Counted from the first letter of the stretch, positions 27,801 to 44,611 are shown. The stretch is 64,000 bases of DNA from Euryodendron excelsum (GCA_033060915.1 CM065386.1:4717001-4781000); one strand, 5' to 3'. Numbers and translations are program-made. The notes: generated from the letters alone by a model not told the origin.

Positions 27801-28229
27801 GGATTCTATCACCCAGACCACAACCTCAACCTTCTTGGGCATGTAAGCAGAGATTGCGTAATTTTTATTTCATTATTTGAAAATATTAAAATCACCACTT
27901 GAAATTGTTTCCAACTGTTCAGGCCTGGAGACTGTACTGAGGAAAACAGGACTACCGAATTGCTCGATACACCAATAGAAAATTCATGCAATCTACCCGA
28001 AGTGTTGCGTTCAATTCATGTGGGTTTATTATGTGTGCAACAACGGCCAGAGGATAGGCCTAACATGTCGACTGTGGTTTTGATGTTGGGTGGAGAGGGT
28101 GCATTGGCTCAGCCTAATCAACCTGGTTATTTCACTGAAAGGAATATGCTTGAAGCAAGGTCACCACCAACAGATCATGAACCGTGTTCAGCCAACATGG
28201 TCACCATAACAGAGTTAGAGGCCAGATAA
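24825..28229 (+). pseudogene. Gene 2: S-domain receptor-like kinase with truncated kinase
   Basis: Exons are 24825-26091, 26207-26338, 26454-26611, 27010-27220, 27374-27611, 27692-27842 and 27923-28229, all GT-AG and in phase as in gene 1. In exon 7 one extra base relative to gene 1, just after AWRLY, creates a TGA at 27938-27940. The predicted product is 724 aa and lacks about the last 97 residues of the gene 1 protein. The lectin, S-locus, EGF, PAN and transmembrane (about 434-457) parts are intact, as are the P-loop, Lys531, HRD Asp628 and DFG 646-648. The lost part is the end of the kinase C-lobe, including the RPNMS segment, and the C-terminal tail. After the insertion the old frame stays open to TAA at 28229. 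It is either a recent pseudogene or a membrane receptor with a defective kinase. Confidence 0.88.
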
Positions 28230-28734
28230 AAGACGATTCTTGATGATGTTTAATTTTTTATGATCCATGACGAGTGAGTATAGCTAATTAAATCAATGTT
28301 ACATTGATGGGGTTTCTTCACTGTGATAATGTTATCCATTTGCCTTGCCCACAAGACCGTTTTATATTATTTGTGTTTCATTCCATTTTTTATTTGTTTG
28401 TCACATGTAGTCTCTGTATGCAGGCCTACTGAGCATTATCTCCTTCTAATCTATGATCTTTATAGTAGAAGTTTTTGTTTTTTTATATTTGTACTAGGAA
28501 TAACACGTGCTTACGGTACTTTCAAATAAAATTTAATCTTACACAGATTAGAGGTTTTTAGAAGATTAGAATGTGTCATACATTATTTATATGAAAATAA
28601 AGTTAACCAATAAAAAATAATGTCTATAAAATGGAGATCTTTAACCGATTAAGCTTTGCCCCCAAGTGTGTACTGTTAAGCTGCCAAAGCATCATGCTTT
28701 AGTAAAACCTTCGCTCTTGACCAATGTACAGGCC

Positions 28735-28943
28735 TTACAGCCATGCATCATATAACCATAGACAATACATTCGCAGCCTATGTATATGTAAGACAACCCA
28801 TATAGATTCAATGACTTCAGACACGTTCTTGAAAATTTGATAGAGAAGTACACTATCGTGTTCCAAGAGGAACTGAGTCATTAAACAGCACCACCATCTT
28901 TCCCCACCATAAGAGAGACTCAAGAAACTCAGCACACTATTAA
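28735..28943 (-). pseudogene. 3' end fragment of the unknown minus-strand gene (block A2 copy)
   Basis: This matches 15475-15663. Relative to that copy it has one extra base in the run ctttcccc (GGGGAAAG on the minus strand), which shifts the SFLSFSYGGEDGG frame away from its stop. The similarity ends at the exon edge, so this copy has lost the rest of the gene. Confidence 0.4.
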
Positions 28944-29719
28944 ATGTAAACCTTCTTAACGAAATGAGTTGGGTTTTGTTGCCGCCATGTGTGCTTGGTC
29001 TGGTTAATAATTTTTACCAATGAAAAGCTCAGTCACAAACGAATTAAACCAAAGTTTTATAATGCAAATAAACAAAGGCATCACTGTCCAAAATTTGATT
29101 TCACTGATCCAACAAACCTATTCAACCAAACACAACTTGACCACAATATCTCATTATACACGTGGTCAGAGTGATCACACCACATGTTATTACATAATTC
29201 AAGTGTAGAAAAAAAGAATATACCGAATAAGAAAAAAAGAATAAATCAAATGGTGAAGTTGAAGCAAACCCATAAGCTAAAGCAAGCTTATGAAAGAAAC
29301 ATATTATTTATCCTAAAAATTTCTGTAGTGTGAGACAACAGTACTGTTTATCAGACTCCAAAAGTTCCACTGAGCGAGTGGAAAGACGCAATGAATTGAA
29401 CAAAAAAGAAGGATTGATTGGCCTCATTATCACTGAGATGCAACAGATACAGACAGAACCTCACCTACAGAAATACATACCTACGCATCCTTTCTGACAA
29501 AACTAAAAAATTTGAAAAGTAAATTTCTAAAAACGAATTTGAATATCAAAATATCAATTAAATTAGCCTACTAACCTCCACAACCAGAATTTAAATTGCT
29601 GTCTCAAAAGCTTAGCAGCTATAACCATTGTTGAGTTCTCAAAACCTTCACATATTTTTCAGTTGTTGTTTGGCGATGTCATCTCCTTATTCTCAATATT
29701 TGTCCTTGATTTGCTTCCT

Positions 29720-29766
<47 letters not shown>

Positions 29767-30720
29767 ATTCCTCTATTGGTTCATCCCACCAAAGACCACC
29801 ACCACCACAATCTACTGGTTTAGCCATGCTGAGAGCTATGGCTCCGAAGAGCTAAAAACAAAGAGAACATCAACCTACAAAAATTTTAAATAATATTAAA
29901 ATATAACAAAAGAAAAAAATAACTGCAGAGAGTGAATAAAAACAAAAAAAATTAAACACCCCATATGGCTCGTGCCTACGGATTCCCCAACAAAATAATC
30001 TCTCTTTTGTCCCTTTTGTAAGAACTGTTTGTAGTAAGAGAGGCTAACAGAACTGGAAAATTGTTCTGAGACTGAGATAGAGCAAATTGATAAGCAAGTA
30101 GGTGAGATGCATAAAGCAAACAAAAAATAAAAAAGGAAAAAGAGGTGAGGTGGATGAGATGAAGAAAAATACAGCGGTACAGAGAGATTACATGGGAAAA
30201 TGTTTGAGCTCAGCCGTAGAAGGAGAACAGAGCTATATTTCTTCATTCGTTTCAAGCAAGCTACAAAAAAAAAAAAAAAAAAAAAAAAAAATTAAGCGAA
30301 ATTTAGGCACTAACCACTTGGGAAGACCTAAATCCAAGCACAAATTGGTCGATGCTTTCATAATAACAATATCTATATCAACTTTTATGAGCAAAAAATG
30401 AGGTTAAACATTCAGTTTGCAATGGGTATTTTTAGAGAGAGAAAGAGATGAGTTTAGAGAGAGGGGGGCTGTTGGAACTTGGTGTTTTTGTAAAGAGAAG
30501 ATGAGATAGAAAAGTGGTTGAAGAATGCTTCGGCCATAGTTGTAGGTAGGTGGAGTTGTCACAGGGAGAGAGAGAGAGAATATGAATGAATGAATGAATG
30601 AACAGGAGTTCTTAGTGGTCGAAGTTGCAGTGAAGAAAATGGAGGAAGAGGGAAAGAAAAAAAAAGCAAACGAAGAGAGAAAAAAATCTGTTGGAACATT
30701 TAATGGTTTTAGAAAAGGCC
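28944..30720. other. Unique region with CT microsatellite; possible minus-strand 5' region
   Basis: No gene can be called. Features seen are a pure CT run at about 29724-29763, a poly-A run at 30263-30291 and a GAAT repeat at about 30582-30601. On the minus strand, 30720-30420 is pyrimidine-rich, like a plant 5' UTR. A minus-strand ATG at 29828-29826 opens MAKPVDCGGGGLWWDEP and then runs through the microsatellite to a stop. These may be the 5' parts of a minus-strand gene, but no splice chain was found. Confidence 0.3.
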
Positions 30721-31500
30721 GTTGCTAAGCTCATCCGCACCTGTCTGCCACATCAACTAGGAACTAGGTCTCACCTGTCCACGATGGAATCCAACTGAAG
30801 TGATAAATAGGCGCAGTTGTTTATGGTATGCCTCTCTAAATATGACAGCCAGAGGAGAGAGAAATGAGAGCTTTGATTTATAAAAATGGGTTTATTGACA
30901 ATGACAGAGGAAAGTAAAAAATGTAAAGTGATCTCGGCCATTAAATTTTGAACAAAAATAAATGTTGACCGTCTAATGACGCAATAGTAAAATGAAAACA
31001 AAGTAGCACACAATATTGGTGAGACTTACATAACTTGTTTGGATAAAAAATTTAAAAAAAAGTTGTATTGAAGATTGATCAGAGCCATAGGATTATTCAA
31101 AATCAATGCTAACCATTGAATGAAAGTACCACGTAAAACATTAAACAAAAAAAATTATTAATAATGTTGCCAATATCAAAATACTAAATTATACATATAT
31201 AATTACATGAAGTATGTTAAAATTGATTTTTGTAATAAGATAGAGTATAAGTTTCTTGTGAATTCTATGATTATTTACATTAAAAGAGAACTTTTTTAAA
31301 AATATTGATTCAGATTCGATAATAATAATTTCTATTTTATGAAAAATTATAAGATACAACTTTAATAATGTACTTATTTTTTAGGTACTTTTGTTTGTCT
31401 ATTTTTAAAAATTTACATATTTATGTATATGTTTTTTTACAAATAATTCGTTTGGTTCATATACATTTTGCATCTATATGTTTTATAATTTTTTTAAATG
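30721..31500. other. AT-rich intergenic DNA
   Basis: No open frame of interest and no similarity to the other blocks was noticed until the kinase relic at 31501. Confidence 0.4.
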
Positions 31501-31612
31501 TATTATGAGTAGTTCACGTGGATTTGTTACGAGTGCAACAATGTCCAGAAGGCAGCCTAGCATGTCAATAGTGGTTCTAACTTCTAATGTGGGCTGGTGG
31601 GAATATTCCTAT
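31501..31612 (+). pseudogene. Relic of S-domain kinase last exon
   Basis: About 110 bp match the middle of exon 7 in genes 3 and 4 (42892-42990, 53946-54045). Matching strings include gagtagttca, gtgcaacaatgtcc, catgtcaatagtggttcta and ggctggtg. It corresponds to the segment encoding [10 protein letters not shown] to RVVLMLAG, now with a small insertion and frame damage. The sequence to its right also matches the 3' flanks of genes 3 and 4, which supports a decayed fifth gene unit. Confidence 0.8.
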
Positions 31613-31673
31613 TGCCGATGAAGACAACTAATGATAATATATCCATTGTTCAAATATCTATAAGTATACTTTT

Positions 31674-31902
31674 CAAGGCTGGCCCATATATTTGTGTTGT
31701 TCTGTCCGGTCTTAAATAATGGTTACTTTTTTATTATTAATTTATTATAAAAAAAACATACAAGTTAAAAAAAATTCTTTACAAGAATAAAAAAAATTAA
31801 TAGAGTCAAATAATTTTTTTTTTATGAAAATAAATTTTTTTTTTTTCAAAAGTGGAGGGTTGCCCAAGCCAAGGGCCGGTCACCCCAGGGCCGGCCCTGA
31901 CT
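31674..31902. mobile_element. MITE-like element with GGCCGGCCC ends
   Basis: The left end caaggctggccc and the right end gggccggccctg are inverted copies with two mismatches in twelve. The interior is AT-rich and non-coding. It splits the gene 3/4-type 3' flank of the relic unit. No clear target duplication was found. Confidence 0.5.
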
Positions 31903-32735
31903 TCATTTGATGGGGTTATCATCAACTGGCTCATCATGTACAAAATAGGATTGTGAATTGTAGTCGCCTTTCATTTGTTTGGTGTTTGTTTTAGTTTCCT
32001 AGTTTTGCAGGCGTACGCATAACTTATATATGTATATATATATAAATGATCTAATTTGTTGGGAAAAATTTTGATCCTGGATCTTTGATGTCTCGTAGTT
32101 TACTAATTTGACACACCACACTAAATCGCAGCTTGTGTGTGAATATATCTTCATAACAGCATTTTGTATTGGATAAAGATTTCTTTCAATCTGGGTTGGA
32201 GACTCCTGTCTTATGTACATTGTAATATGCCATTTGATCATATATTTATGTATTTATTTTTATTTAAATATTTTTTATAGAGTACTTAAAATCTAAAAAA
32301 ATATAAATATATTAATAACACAATTTTAATAAGTGACAACTTAGTGTGCTGACATGTACAGGATAGGAGAAAATCCTTGTCTGTATTTATTTACTATGAC
32401 AGAGCAACATAATCAAATTCATTATATATGGCAAGAAAAGTGTGTCCATTTAGTTGAAGCTTTGAACTGGGAGTTTTCATTTCAGCCTGGGTTGCTACAA
32501 GTGAATATATGTCCGAATATGGTACACCGGACATTTTCTGGGGTAGTCATTGAGATATATAGGATAAGTTGCTGGAATTTCATACGCACAATGTCAGAGG
32601 CTGAAAACCTGAGAGCTCTTTCAATTATATTTATAGGTGATTTACATTACGGATTGGGCAATTACAACAATATGATCTGATATGGATAAACTCTATTGAA
32701 ACATTTATAATATAAATTGTTTGATAAGAATATGC
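31903..32735. other. 3' flank of the relic kinase unit
   Basis: Strings such as tttactaatttgacac, catcatgtacaaaa and gctttgaactgggag match the flanks after genes 3 and 4 (43170-43360, 54240-54540). The 108-codon frame at 32354-32680 overlaps this homologous non-coding DNA and is not taken as a gene. Confidence 0.6.
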
Positions 32736-34303
32736 CTAGCAGATAGGTAAAATAATGCTATGGATGTACTGGTTGGCCAAAAGGCCGAACACTAGGCCCA
32801 AGTCCTATTCGTGGCCCTGTAGGCGGGCTAGGGATCACGGAATGCTTATCACAAAGAGAAATACAACCGTATTTAACAAACTAAAACACATTTAGTAATA
32901 CGAAATGTCATCCGATGAACATGATTATAGATTACTACTAAACCAGTATTGTATCATAAACGATCATGTAAAAATCAAACAACTTATAAAACTATATACA
33001 TGCAATGAAAACAAAACAAAAATGAGTGTGAGATGCGATATTGTTGTCCTAAAAGCTAAAGTTGTAGCGTCTCTCCCTATGAATGTTCTTACATACAGCA
33101 GTGACTCCAAGATTTAACAACAACAAATCTCTTTAGGAATTACACTTGCTAAATGAAAATGAACCATTCCACAGAGTTATTTTTCAATCCAACACACTTG
33201 ATGTTACTAGGCTCATTACCTTATTTGACATTTTTTACTCATTTTGACTGCAATTTTTTTTTTCAATAGTTAGTAATTTTTATTTTTTTTGCAATTACTC
33301 GTTTTAGGTTAGTTCAGTTGATTTTTAGCCAAGTTAGAGACACTTAACTGCAATTTTACCCCTTTTTGTCCATTTTGAGCATGATGGTGCGGTCCCTTAA
33401 TGGTGAAAGAGTGATCAGAATAATTTGAGTGAACATGCTATCAAAACTAGGCGTGTCATGGTATTGGATAACCTCTTTTTCTACATGAAAATTTTTTATT
33501 CATATTCAACTTCTATATAGAAAACTCATCAAAATAATGTGCCCTTTGATATTGTCGAAATTTGAGCTATGATGATTTAGTGTTTTCGTTTGAAATAAAA
33601 GACCACAAACAGATGCATCTTGTTGTGTGAAAAATCTCATATCGTCAAAGAAAGGTGCCATACCGTACGGCATACCAATTGAGACTTCAAGAACTAGTCA
33701 AGTAATGGAATTGAACTAATTAGTGAAGACCAGACTTGCGAACTTGACCAGTTGTTTAACACTGACAGATCTCCCATGTCTTTGGTTTGCCAAGTCAATG
33801 TACCTCCAGAAATGCATATTGCGCAGCAGCTTACAAGAGAGCTCTAGCTGCGACTTTTCAAAATTAAAAGCATAATAATTGAATAAAAATGACTTTGGTG
33901 CAATGACAATTCATAGTAAAATCTACTGTTTTGAAGTCTTGTAATATAGTTGCACGCCATGGTGCAGCAAGCAGGCTCCGTTATATTTTTTTTTTCTTTA
34001 TTTTTTAGTTGGAAAATACAAAGCATGAAGAGAAAAAGAGAAAAACAAGAACGTATAAATCAGTTTATTTAATATATTGTTTAACTAAAGTTTCTCATTT
34101 TTACTAGCTTTTATCAACTAAATATTCAAATTTTTTACAATTCAATAAGCTTTTATGTTATGCTTTTGACTTTTCCATTATTGAGAATTTTAAAAAATTG
34201 ATAAAAAATAAATCATAAGCTACTAAGATAAGTTAATTTGTAAGTTGAGCCAAATGAGCACTTGCCCACACTAGAACAATCAGATAACATAACATTTAGC
34301 AAA
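32736..34303. repeat. 1.57-kb tandem duplication, copy 1
   Basis: From ctagcagataggtaaaataa the sequence repeats at 34304 with very few differences over its whole length. Its first part resembles the distal 3' flanks of genes 3 and 4, and its second part the distal upstream region of gene units. So it bridges the end of one unit and the start of the next. Confidence 0.92.
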
Positions 34304-35874
34304 CTAGCAGATAGGTAAAATAATTCTATAGATGCACGGGTTGGCAGAAAAGTCAAACACTAGGCCCAAGCCCTATTTGTGGCCCTATAAGCGGGCTTGG
34401 GATCACGGTGTGCTTGTCACAGAGAGAATACAACCGTATTTAACAAACTAAAACACATTTAGTAATATGAAATGTCATTTGATGAACATGATTATAGATT
34501 ACAACTAAACCAGTATTGTATCATAAACGATCATGTAAAAATCAAACAACTTATAAAACTATATACATGCAATGAAAACAAAACAAAAATGAGTGTGAGA
34601 TGCGATATTGTTGTCCTAAAAGCTAAAGTTGTAGCGTCTCTCCCTATGAATGTTCTTACATACAACAACAACTCCAAGATTCAAGTACATGTTCACAACA
34701 AATCTCTTTGGAAATCATATTTGCTAAACGAAAATGAACCATTCCATAGAATTATTTTTCAATCCAACACACTTGATGTTACTAGGCTCATTAACTTATT
34801 TGACATTTTTTACTCATTTTGAGCGCAAATTTTTTTTTTCAATAGTTAGTATTTTTTTGTTTTGCAATTACTCGTTTTAGGTTAGTTCAATTGATTTTTA
34901 GCCAAGTTAGAGCCACTTAACTGTAATTTTACCCCTTTTTGTCCATTTTGAGCATGATGGTGCCGGCCCCTTAATGGTGAAAGAGTGATCAGAATAATTT
35001 GAGTGAACATGCTATCAAAACTAGGCGTGTCATGGTATTAGATAACCTCTTTTTCTACGTGAAAATTTTTATTCATATTCAACTTCAATATAGAAAACTC
35101 ATCAAAATAATGTGCCCTTTGATATTGTTGAAATTTGAGCTATAATGATTTAGTGTTTTCGTTTGAAATAAAAGACCACGAACAGATGCATCTTGTTGTG
35201 TGAAAATTCTCATATCGTCAAAGAAAGGTGCCACACCGTACGGCATACCAATTGAGACTTCAAGAACTAGTCAAGTAATGGAATTGAACTAATTAGTGAA
35301 GACCAGACTTGCGAACTTGACCAGTTGTTTAACACTGACAGATCTCCCATGTCTTTGGTTTGCCAAGTCAGTGTACCTCCAGAAATGCATATTGCGCAGC
35401 AGCTTACAAGAGAGCTCTAGCTGCGACTTTTCAAAATTAAAAGCATAATAATTGAATAAAAATGACTTTGGTGCAATGACAATTCATAGTAAAATCTACT
35501 GTTTTGAAGTCTTGTAATATAGTTGCACGCCATGGTGCAGCAAGCAGGCTCCGTTATATTTTTTTTCTTTATTTTTTAGTTGGAAAATACAAAGCATGAA
35601 GAGAAAAAGAGAAAAACAAGAACGTATAAATCAGTTTATTTAATATATTGTTTAACTAAAGTTTCTCATTTTTACTAGCTTTTATCAACTAAATATTCAA
35701 ATTTTTTACAATTCAATAAGCTTTTATGTTATGCTTTTGACTTTTCCATTATTGAGAATTTTAAAAAATTGATAAAAAATAAATCATAAGCTACTAAGAT
35801 AAGTTAATTTGTAAGTTGAGCCAAATGAGCACTTGCCCACACTAGAACAATCAGATAACATAACATTTAGCAAA
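34304..35874. repeat. 1.57-kb tandem duplication, copy 2
   Basis: Nearly identical to 32736-34303 and joined head to tail at a shared aaactag string. Diverged versions lie at 46122-47665 and, in part, at 62830-63500. The 116-codon frame at 34472-34822 is not conserved between copies. Confidence 0.92.
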
Positions 35875-36290
35875 CTAGTAGGGATAGGGGCATGAAACCC
35901 AGTTTCCCTTTAGCCATCCCTTTGTTTTTTGTTTTTTTGGGCTTGTGTGGCAACCTAATGGACAACGCGATTTGCTTAACTTTGAGCCACTATTTACTGA
36001 GTAATATCGTTATATAAGCAAGAGTCATTTTGATTTCTCTACATATCGGCTCCAGCTTCCAGAACTTAAAAGAGTTTTTAGGGAGTCTCAGCATCAAATT
36101 CAACACTTACGTCCTCTCGCCGCCCTTAGACATAGGTGGTTCGAACTCTCACTTTGTTTTTAAATTTCTTTGGATTGTGTCTGTGCTTGTGAGCAAATGC
36201 CTAAAAAGCCAGAATTGGTTATTGCATTGAAAGCCACTTCAAAATTGATCTTACCAAATCTTAAGGAGGTGCAAGGACGAATGTATAGAC

Positions 36291-36460
36291 AGTGGCGGAC
36301 CAATTTTACATGAGGGGGTCAAGGTAAAATAAATTTGTTCAAAGTTGGATGAGATAAAATTTTTTAAATTTTGGGAGGTCATTACACTATATTTTTTTTC
36401 TTCTAAATATACAAAAATCAATGAAGGCATAGGGTAAATTTAAAAATCTCTGTCCGCCAT
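36291..36460. mobile_element. MITE-like insert with GTGGCGGAC ends
   Basis: The left end agtggcggac and the right end tgtccgccat are inverted copies. The interior is AT-rich without coding potential. The aligned region of block B4 near 48030 lacks it. Confidence 0.45.
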
Positions 36461-36510
36461 ACAGATGGACAGTAAAGGGCCATCACCCCCTCACTTGGAT
36501 ATAAATTAGG

Positions 36511-36688
36511 GTAATGCTATACATCTAGAAATTTTATACAGAATTTATATCCAGAATGATGTGTCTGAGTTGTGGACCCATCACTTTAAAACAAATAACT
36601 TACCAAAATGTATTTTAATTACAAAACTGTCACTGTCACATCATTCTGGTTCAAAATTCTGTATAAAAATTCTGAAAGAATAACATTT
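36511..36688. mobile_element. MITE (family M1), copy in block B3 upstream region
   Basis: About 178 bp with long inverted ends: aattttatacagaattt on the left and the inverse aattctgtataaaaattct on the right. The internal gaatgatgtg and its inverse cacatcattc are also symmetrical. The second full copy is 44322-44499. The paralogous site in block B4 lacks it. Confidence 0.7.
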
Positions 36689-38596
36689 TCTTATAAATTA
36701 TATCATATAATAATAAATAATAATAAATAAAATTTTTTAATATAGTGTAAATTTTAATGTTTTTAACCTCCAAAGATAAAATCCTAGTTTGACTCCCCTA
36801 AAGATGAAATCCTGATTCCATCGCTAAGGTGGTGGATTCCACTCCTGATTAACAGAGGACTCATCAGTTGTACACATTTTTGAGATATGCAAAGCTATGA
36901 TACACTCGTGTGGATTCTATCCATAGTGCTAAAAAAAAAAAAAAACCTTTTTGGGTTCTTCTTGCGAGAGATCACATCATTCCTTTGTTTCCATACACCA
37001 GGAAAGATTTGCCAAAGTTGGGAGAACAGGCAAAAAGCACTTCTTTGAAAATTACTCCCAGCCTCCTAGGAAGACCAACCTGGTTATAGTGTGTAGGAAA
37101 CTACATATTTTCTGCACCATACTGTCTTTGTTAACAAGGGCGGTAGGTAGTTCAGATGCTACGTAGATGGTGGTAGGCTGCAGGTAGCTGCTAGGAAACT
37201 TTGGACTAGCAAAAGTCTGTGTCTAAGATAAATGGTAGAGTCTTCTTCATATTTTCTACGCCGTATTATATTTGTCAACAATAGCGGTAGGTAAGTTGCT
37301 ACGTAGATGGTGGTAGCTACTTGGAATCTTTGGACCAATAAAAGTCTACCCTCTAAAATAAACGTTGCAGCCTTTCGTCGCCCTTTCCCGGCCCTCTGAC
37401 ATGTTCTACTTAATATTTTTATGTTATCTTCAAGTCACCTAATCACAATCGCGACTCACTAAAACAGCAAGAGAAACTTTGTACCATGTTCAAGATGCGG
37501 TTGCCCACATTGTAGGGTTTTCAAATATGACCCTACAACCGAGGGAAAAAAAAAGAAAAAAAAAAAGAGAGCCCAATGGAACAGAAGGTTGTTGCCTTAT
37601 TGCCTCTTTCATATTGGGAATCCAATGATTGGGAGTAGTAAGTACCCAGAATTAAAAGAAATTTCTGTTAAATTCACAGCCCTTTTTCCGCTATATTCAT
37701 GTGATCTTTACCACCCATGCTTGGTTTTTGGAAATAATAATTTCCAGGTGTAAGATCTTTTAGGTTTTCAGATTGGTAACTCCCGAACAAAAACACTTTT
37801 GCATGTGATTACAACGATTAGATTGACGTGTTAATATGTAAAAATGAACCAATCTAAGACAGAGTTTCGGAAATTTAATCTAGTACTTTATAATTACTTA
37901 GGAAAGCTATTATAATGGGAGATATAATTCGTTTAAGACTGCAAACACTCCACGTTATATAAAAGCTCCAAAATCATTTACATCCTTCGCATACTATATT
38001 CAGTTATTCAAAGAGTTTTATTTGTGTGTTTCTAAGCCTTTGGAATGTTGATATTTTTAGTCATCCTTGTACTCCACACATTGAAACTTTAGTATATTCT
38101 AAAATTAACGCTGAGAGTGCAGGTAAATCGTGAATTCAAAAAAATTTTTATTTTTTTTATCTTAGTTGTGAATCAATGGAGTGAGTTATAATTAAATCTT
38201 GTAATTGTTTATTGGTAAAAGTGTTGAGTTGCGTCGAGCTTTGTGGTCCATGATTTTTCCCTAGTTGGAGTTTTCACACTAAAATAATGTGTGCACCCTC
38301 TTTTGGTTTATTGTTTTTGGCTTTAGTTTGCATGCTATACTGACTGACCAGGTCAGACTAGAATAATCAATCATACCTAAATCAATTTCACACTCCCAAG
38401 CGGTTTCAAGTTCCAAACATGACTACACGAACACAACTGACAGGGACTGTTGCAAAGGCCGTTTACTTGGTGAATAGTAAACGGTTTGATGCACCGACTA
38501 TTGATAATAAGGTGTTCAACTTTGCCTTTGTCCGCAATCCTATTGATCCAGTGCTTGAAATATAGAACCATCCACTAAGAGAGGCCTCATAACACA

Positions 38597-43130
<4,534 letters not shown>

Positions 43131-44321
43131 AAACAATAGCGTTCTGTATTCTATATTGTTGAGCCTTCTTTGAGGTGACATTTTTTACTAATTTGACATG
43201 CCACACTGAATCACAGCTTGGGCCTGGATATTCCTTCGTCACAGCAATTTTGTATTTACTATGACAAAGCGACGGAAACCAGTGTGCAGTAGACACCATA
43301 ACTAAAATCTAATTGGTGTCCCATCTTGTGGAGTGCTTTGAACTGGGACTTTTCAACCTGGGTTTTTACTGTTGGAGAGTTTGATATGTGTGCTATGTTA
43401 CATCTCTACATAAAAAGCGGGATTGCTTGTAAAAAAGGGTGTTGTGAAACAGTGTTGGAGAGCTTAATGTGTATTGTTAGGGCGTTCTGCCTAATAGCTT
43501 AAGATTTGACTTAATATAGAATTAGCGTTCTGGTTGAGAAGAGGTTTTGAGTTCAAAATTATTTGTTTGTATTTACTTTCTGATTTCATTTTGTTTCTCT
43601 TTATACACAGTTGCACATGAGAGAGGGAGTTACAGCGCTTGATATAGAGCATTCATTGACACAAATAGGACAAGTTGGCTGGAAATTTCATAACACCAGG
43701 TGGGTGCATTCAATCATATTTATAGTTGAGTTACAAAGTAAAATACATTTAATAATATGAAAAATTATTTGATGAACAAGTATTGTATTGTTAAAGACCA
43801 TGTGAAAATCAATCCGAATACAAAAATCGAGGTAATTTAAATAAAATTTAAATTTTGGCCTGTGAGTTTATTAGATGTAAGATTGTTATCTTAAAGTCAT
43901 TATGACTCTTTTCCTCCAGTTTTAACAAATAAGAGTGACCTCAATATTTAACTCAGTACTCAAAGTTAACTCTTTATGTTGAATGACGTGATTATTTTTT
44001 ATTATCTTATTTCAAATTAAAATATTCATTATGATAGTTTTAATAATAAAATAATATTTTCATATCATTTTAGTGAGATTTTATATATTAAATTTTGTAA
44101 TAGAATAACATTTTCTTTTTAAAAATACTATGCCACATTATTTTAATAGAATTTTCTGTATAAGAATATTATAAAACTTAAAATTTTTAATATCTAAAGT
44201 GCTTTATCGAGACAGTCAATAGTTTGTAAGAAAACTTTCCAAAATTAGTAGGTTGTGTTGCTCTGCCAAATTAATATTTTAACATAAATCAGCATCATGA
44301 AGATGCATATATATATATGAA

Positions 44322-44499
44322 TAATGTTATACAATTAGAAAATTTATACAGAATTTATTACTAGAATGATGTGACTAAGTTATAGACCTATCACTTTAAA
44401 ATAAAAAAACCTACTAAGATACTTGTTTATTACAAAATTGTCATCGCCACATCATTCTAATATAAAATTTTATACAAAAATTTTAAAAGAACAACATTT
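44322..44499. mobile_element. MITE (family M1), copy in gene 3 3' flank
   Basis: The left end aatgttatacaattagaaaa and the inverse right end (aaaattttaaaagaacaacatt) frame an AT-rich, partly palindromic 178-bp segment with internal gaatgatgtg. It interrupts an AT dinucleotide run that is continuous in block B4 near 60506-60524, so that site is the empty allele. Confidence 0.7.
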
Positions 44500-44611
44500 T
44501 TCTATATATATATATAACCATATCCTAGTGGAGATAGGGATCAATTATAAACTCAGACGTCCTAAGTTTGAAACTTAGCAACCCTTTTAGAACCAAATTG
44601 CGAGATATTTA

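Larger units (their letters stand above)
19886..28943. repeat. Duplicated block A2 (contains gene 2)
   Basis: This is co-linear with 1157-15663 apart from copia-1 and a few smaller insertions or deletions. Its right edge (cacactatt followed by aaatg) departs from block A1 at 15663-15664, which is also the predicted acceptor edge of the last exon of the unknown minus-strand gene. Intron 3 of genes 1 and 2 differs at only a few positions in about 400 bp, so the duplication or a later conversion is fairly recent. Confidence 0.85.
35875..38596. other. Gene 3 upstream region
   Basis: This is paralogous to 47666-49507. It holds two MITE-like inserts (36291-36460, 36511-36688). The motif gctacgtagatggtggtag occurs near 37159 and again near 37299, within a local repeat of about 140 bp. 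No other gene is called; the 36030-36230 and 36951-37166 frames have no conserved counterpart. Confidence 0.55.

Noticed and set aside
29628..29855. 75-codon + strand frame across the CT microsatellite
   Set aside because: Most of it is a Ser-Leu run from the repeat, with no homologue recognised.
34472..34822. 116-codon open frame in the 1.57-kb repeat
   Set aside because: The equivalent frame is broken in copy 1 and shifted or shortened in copy 3. Over the last 45 codons copies 2 and 3 differ by about eight replacements against four or five silent changes, which looks neutral. The same DNA is 3' flank after genes 3 and 4.
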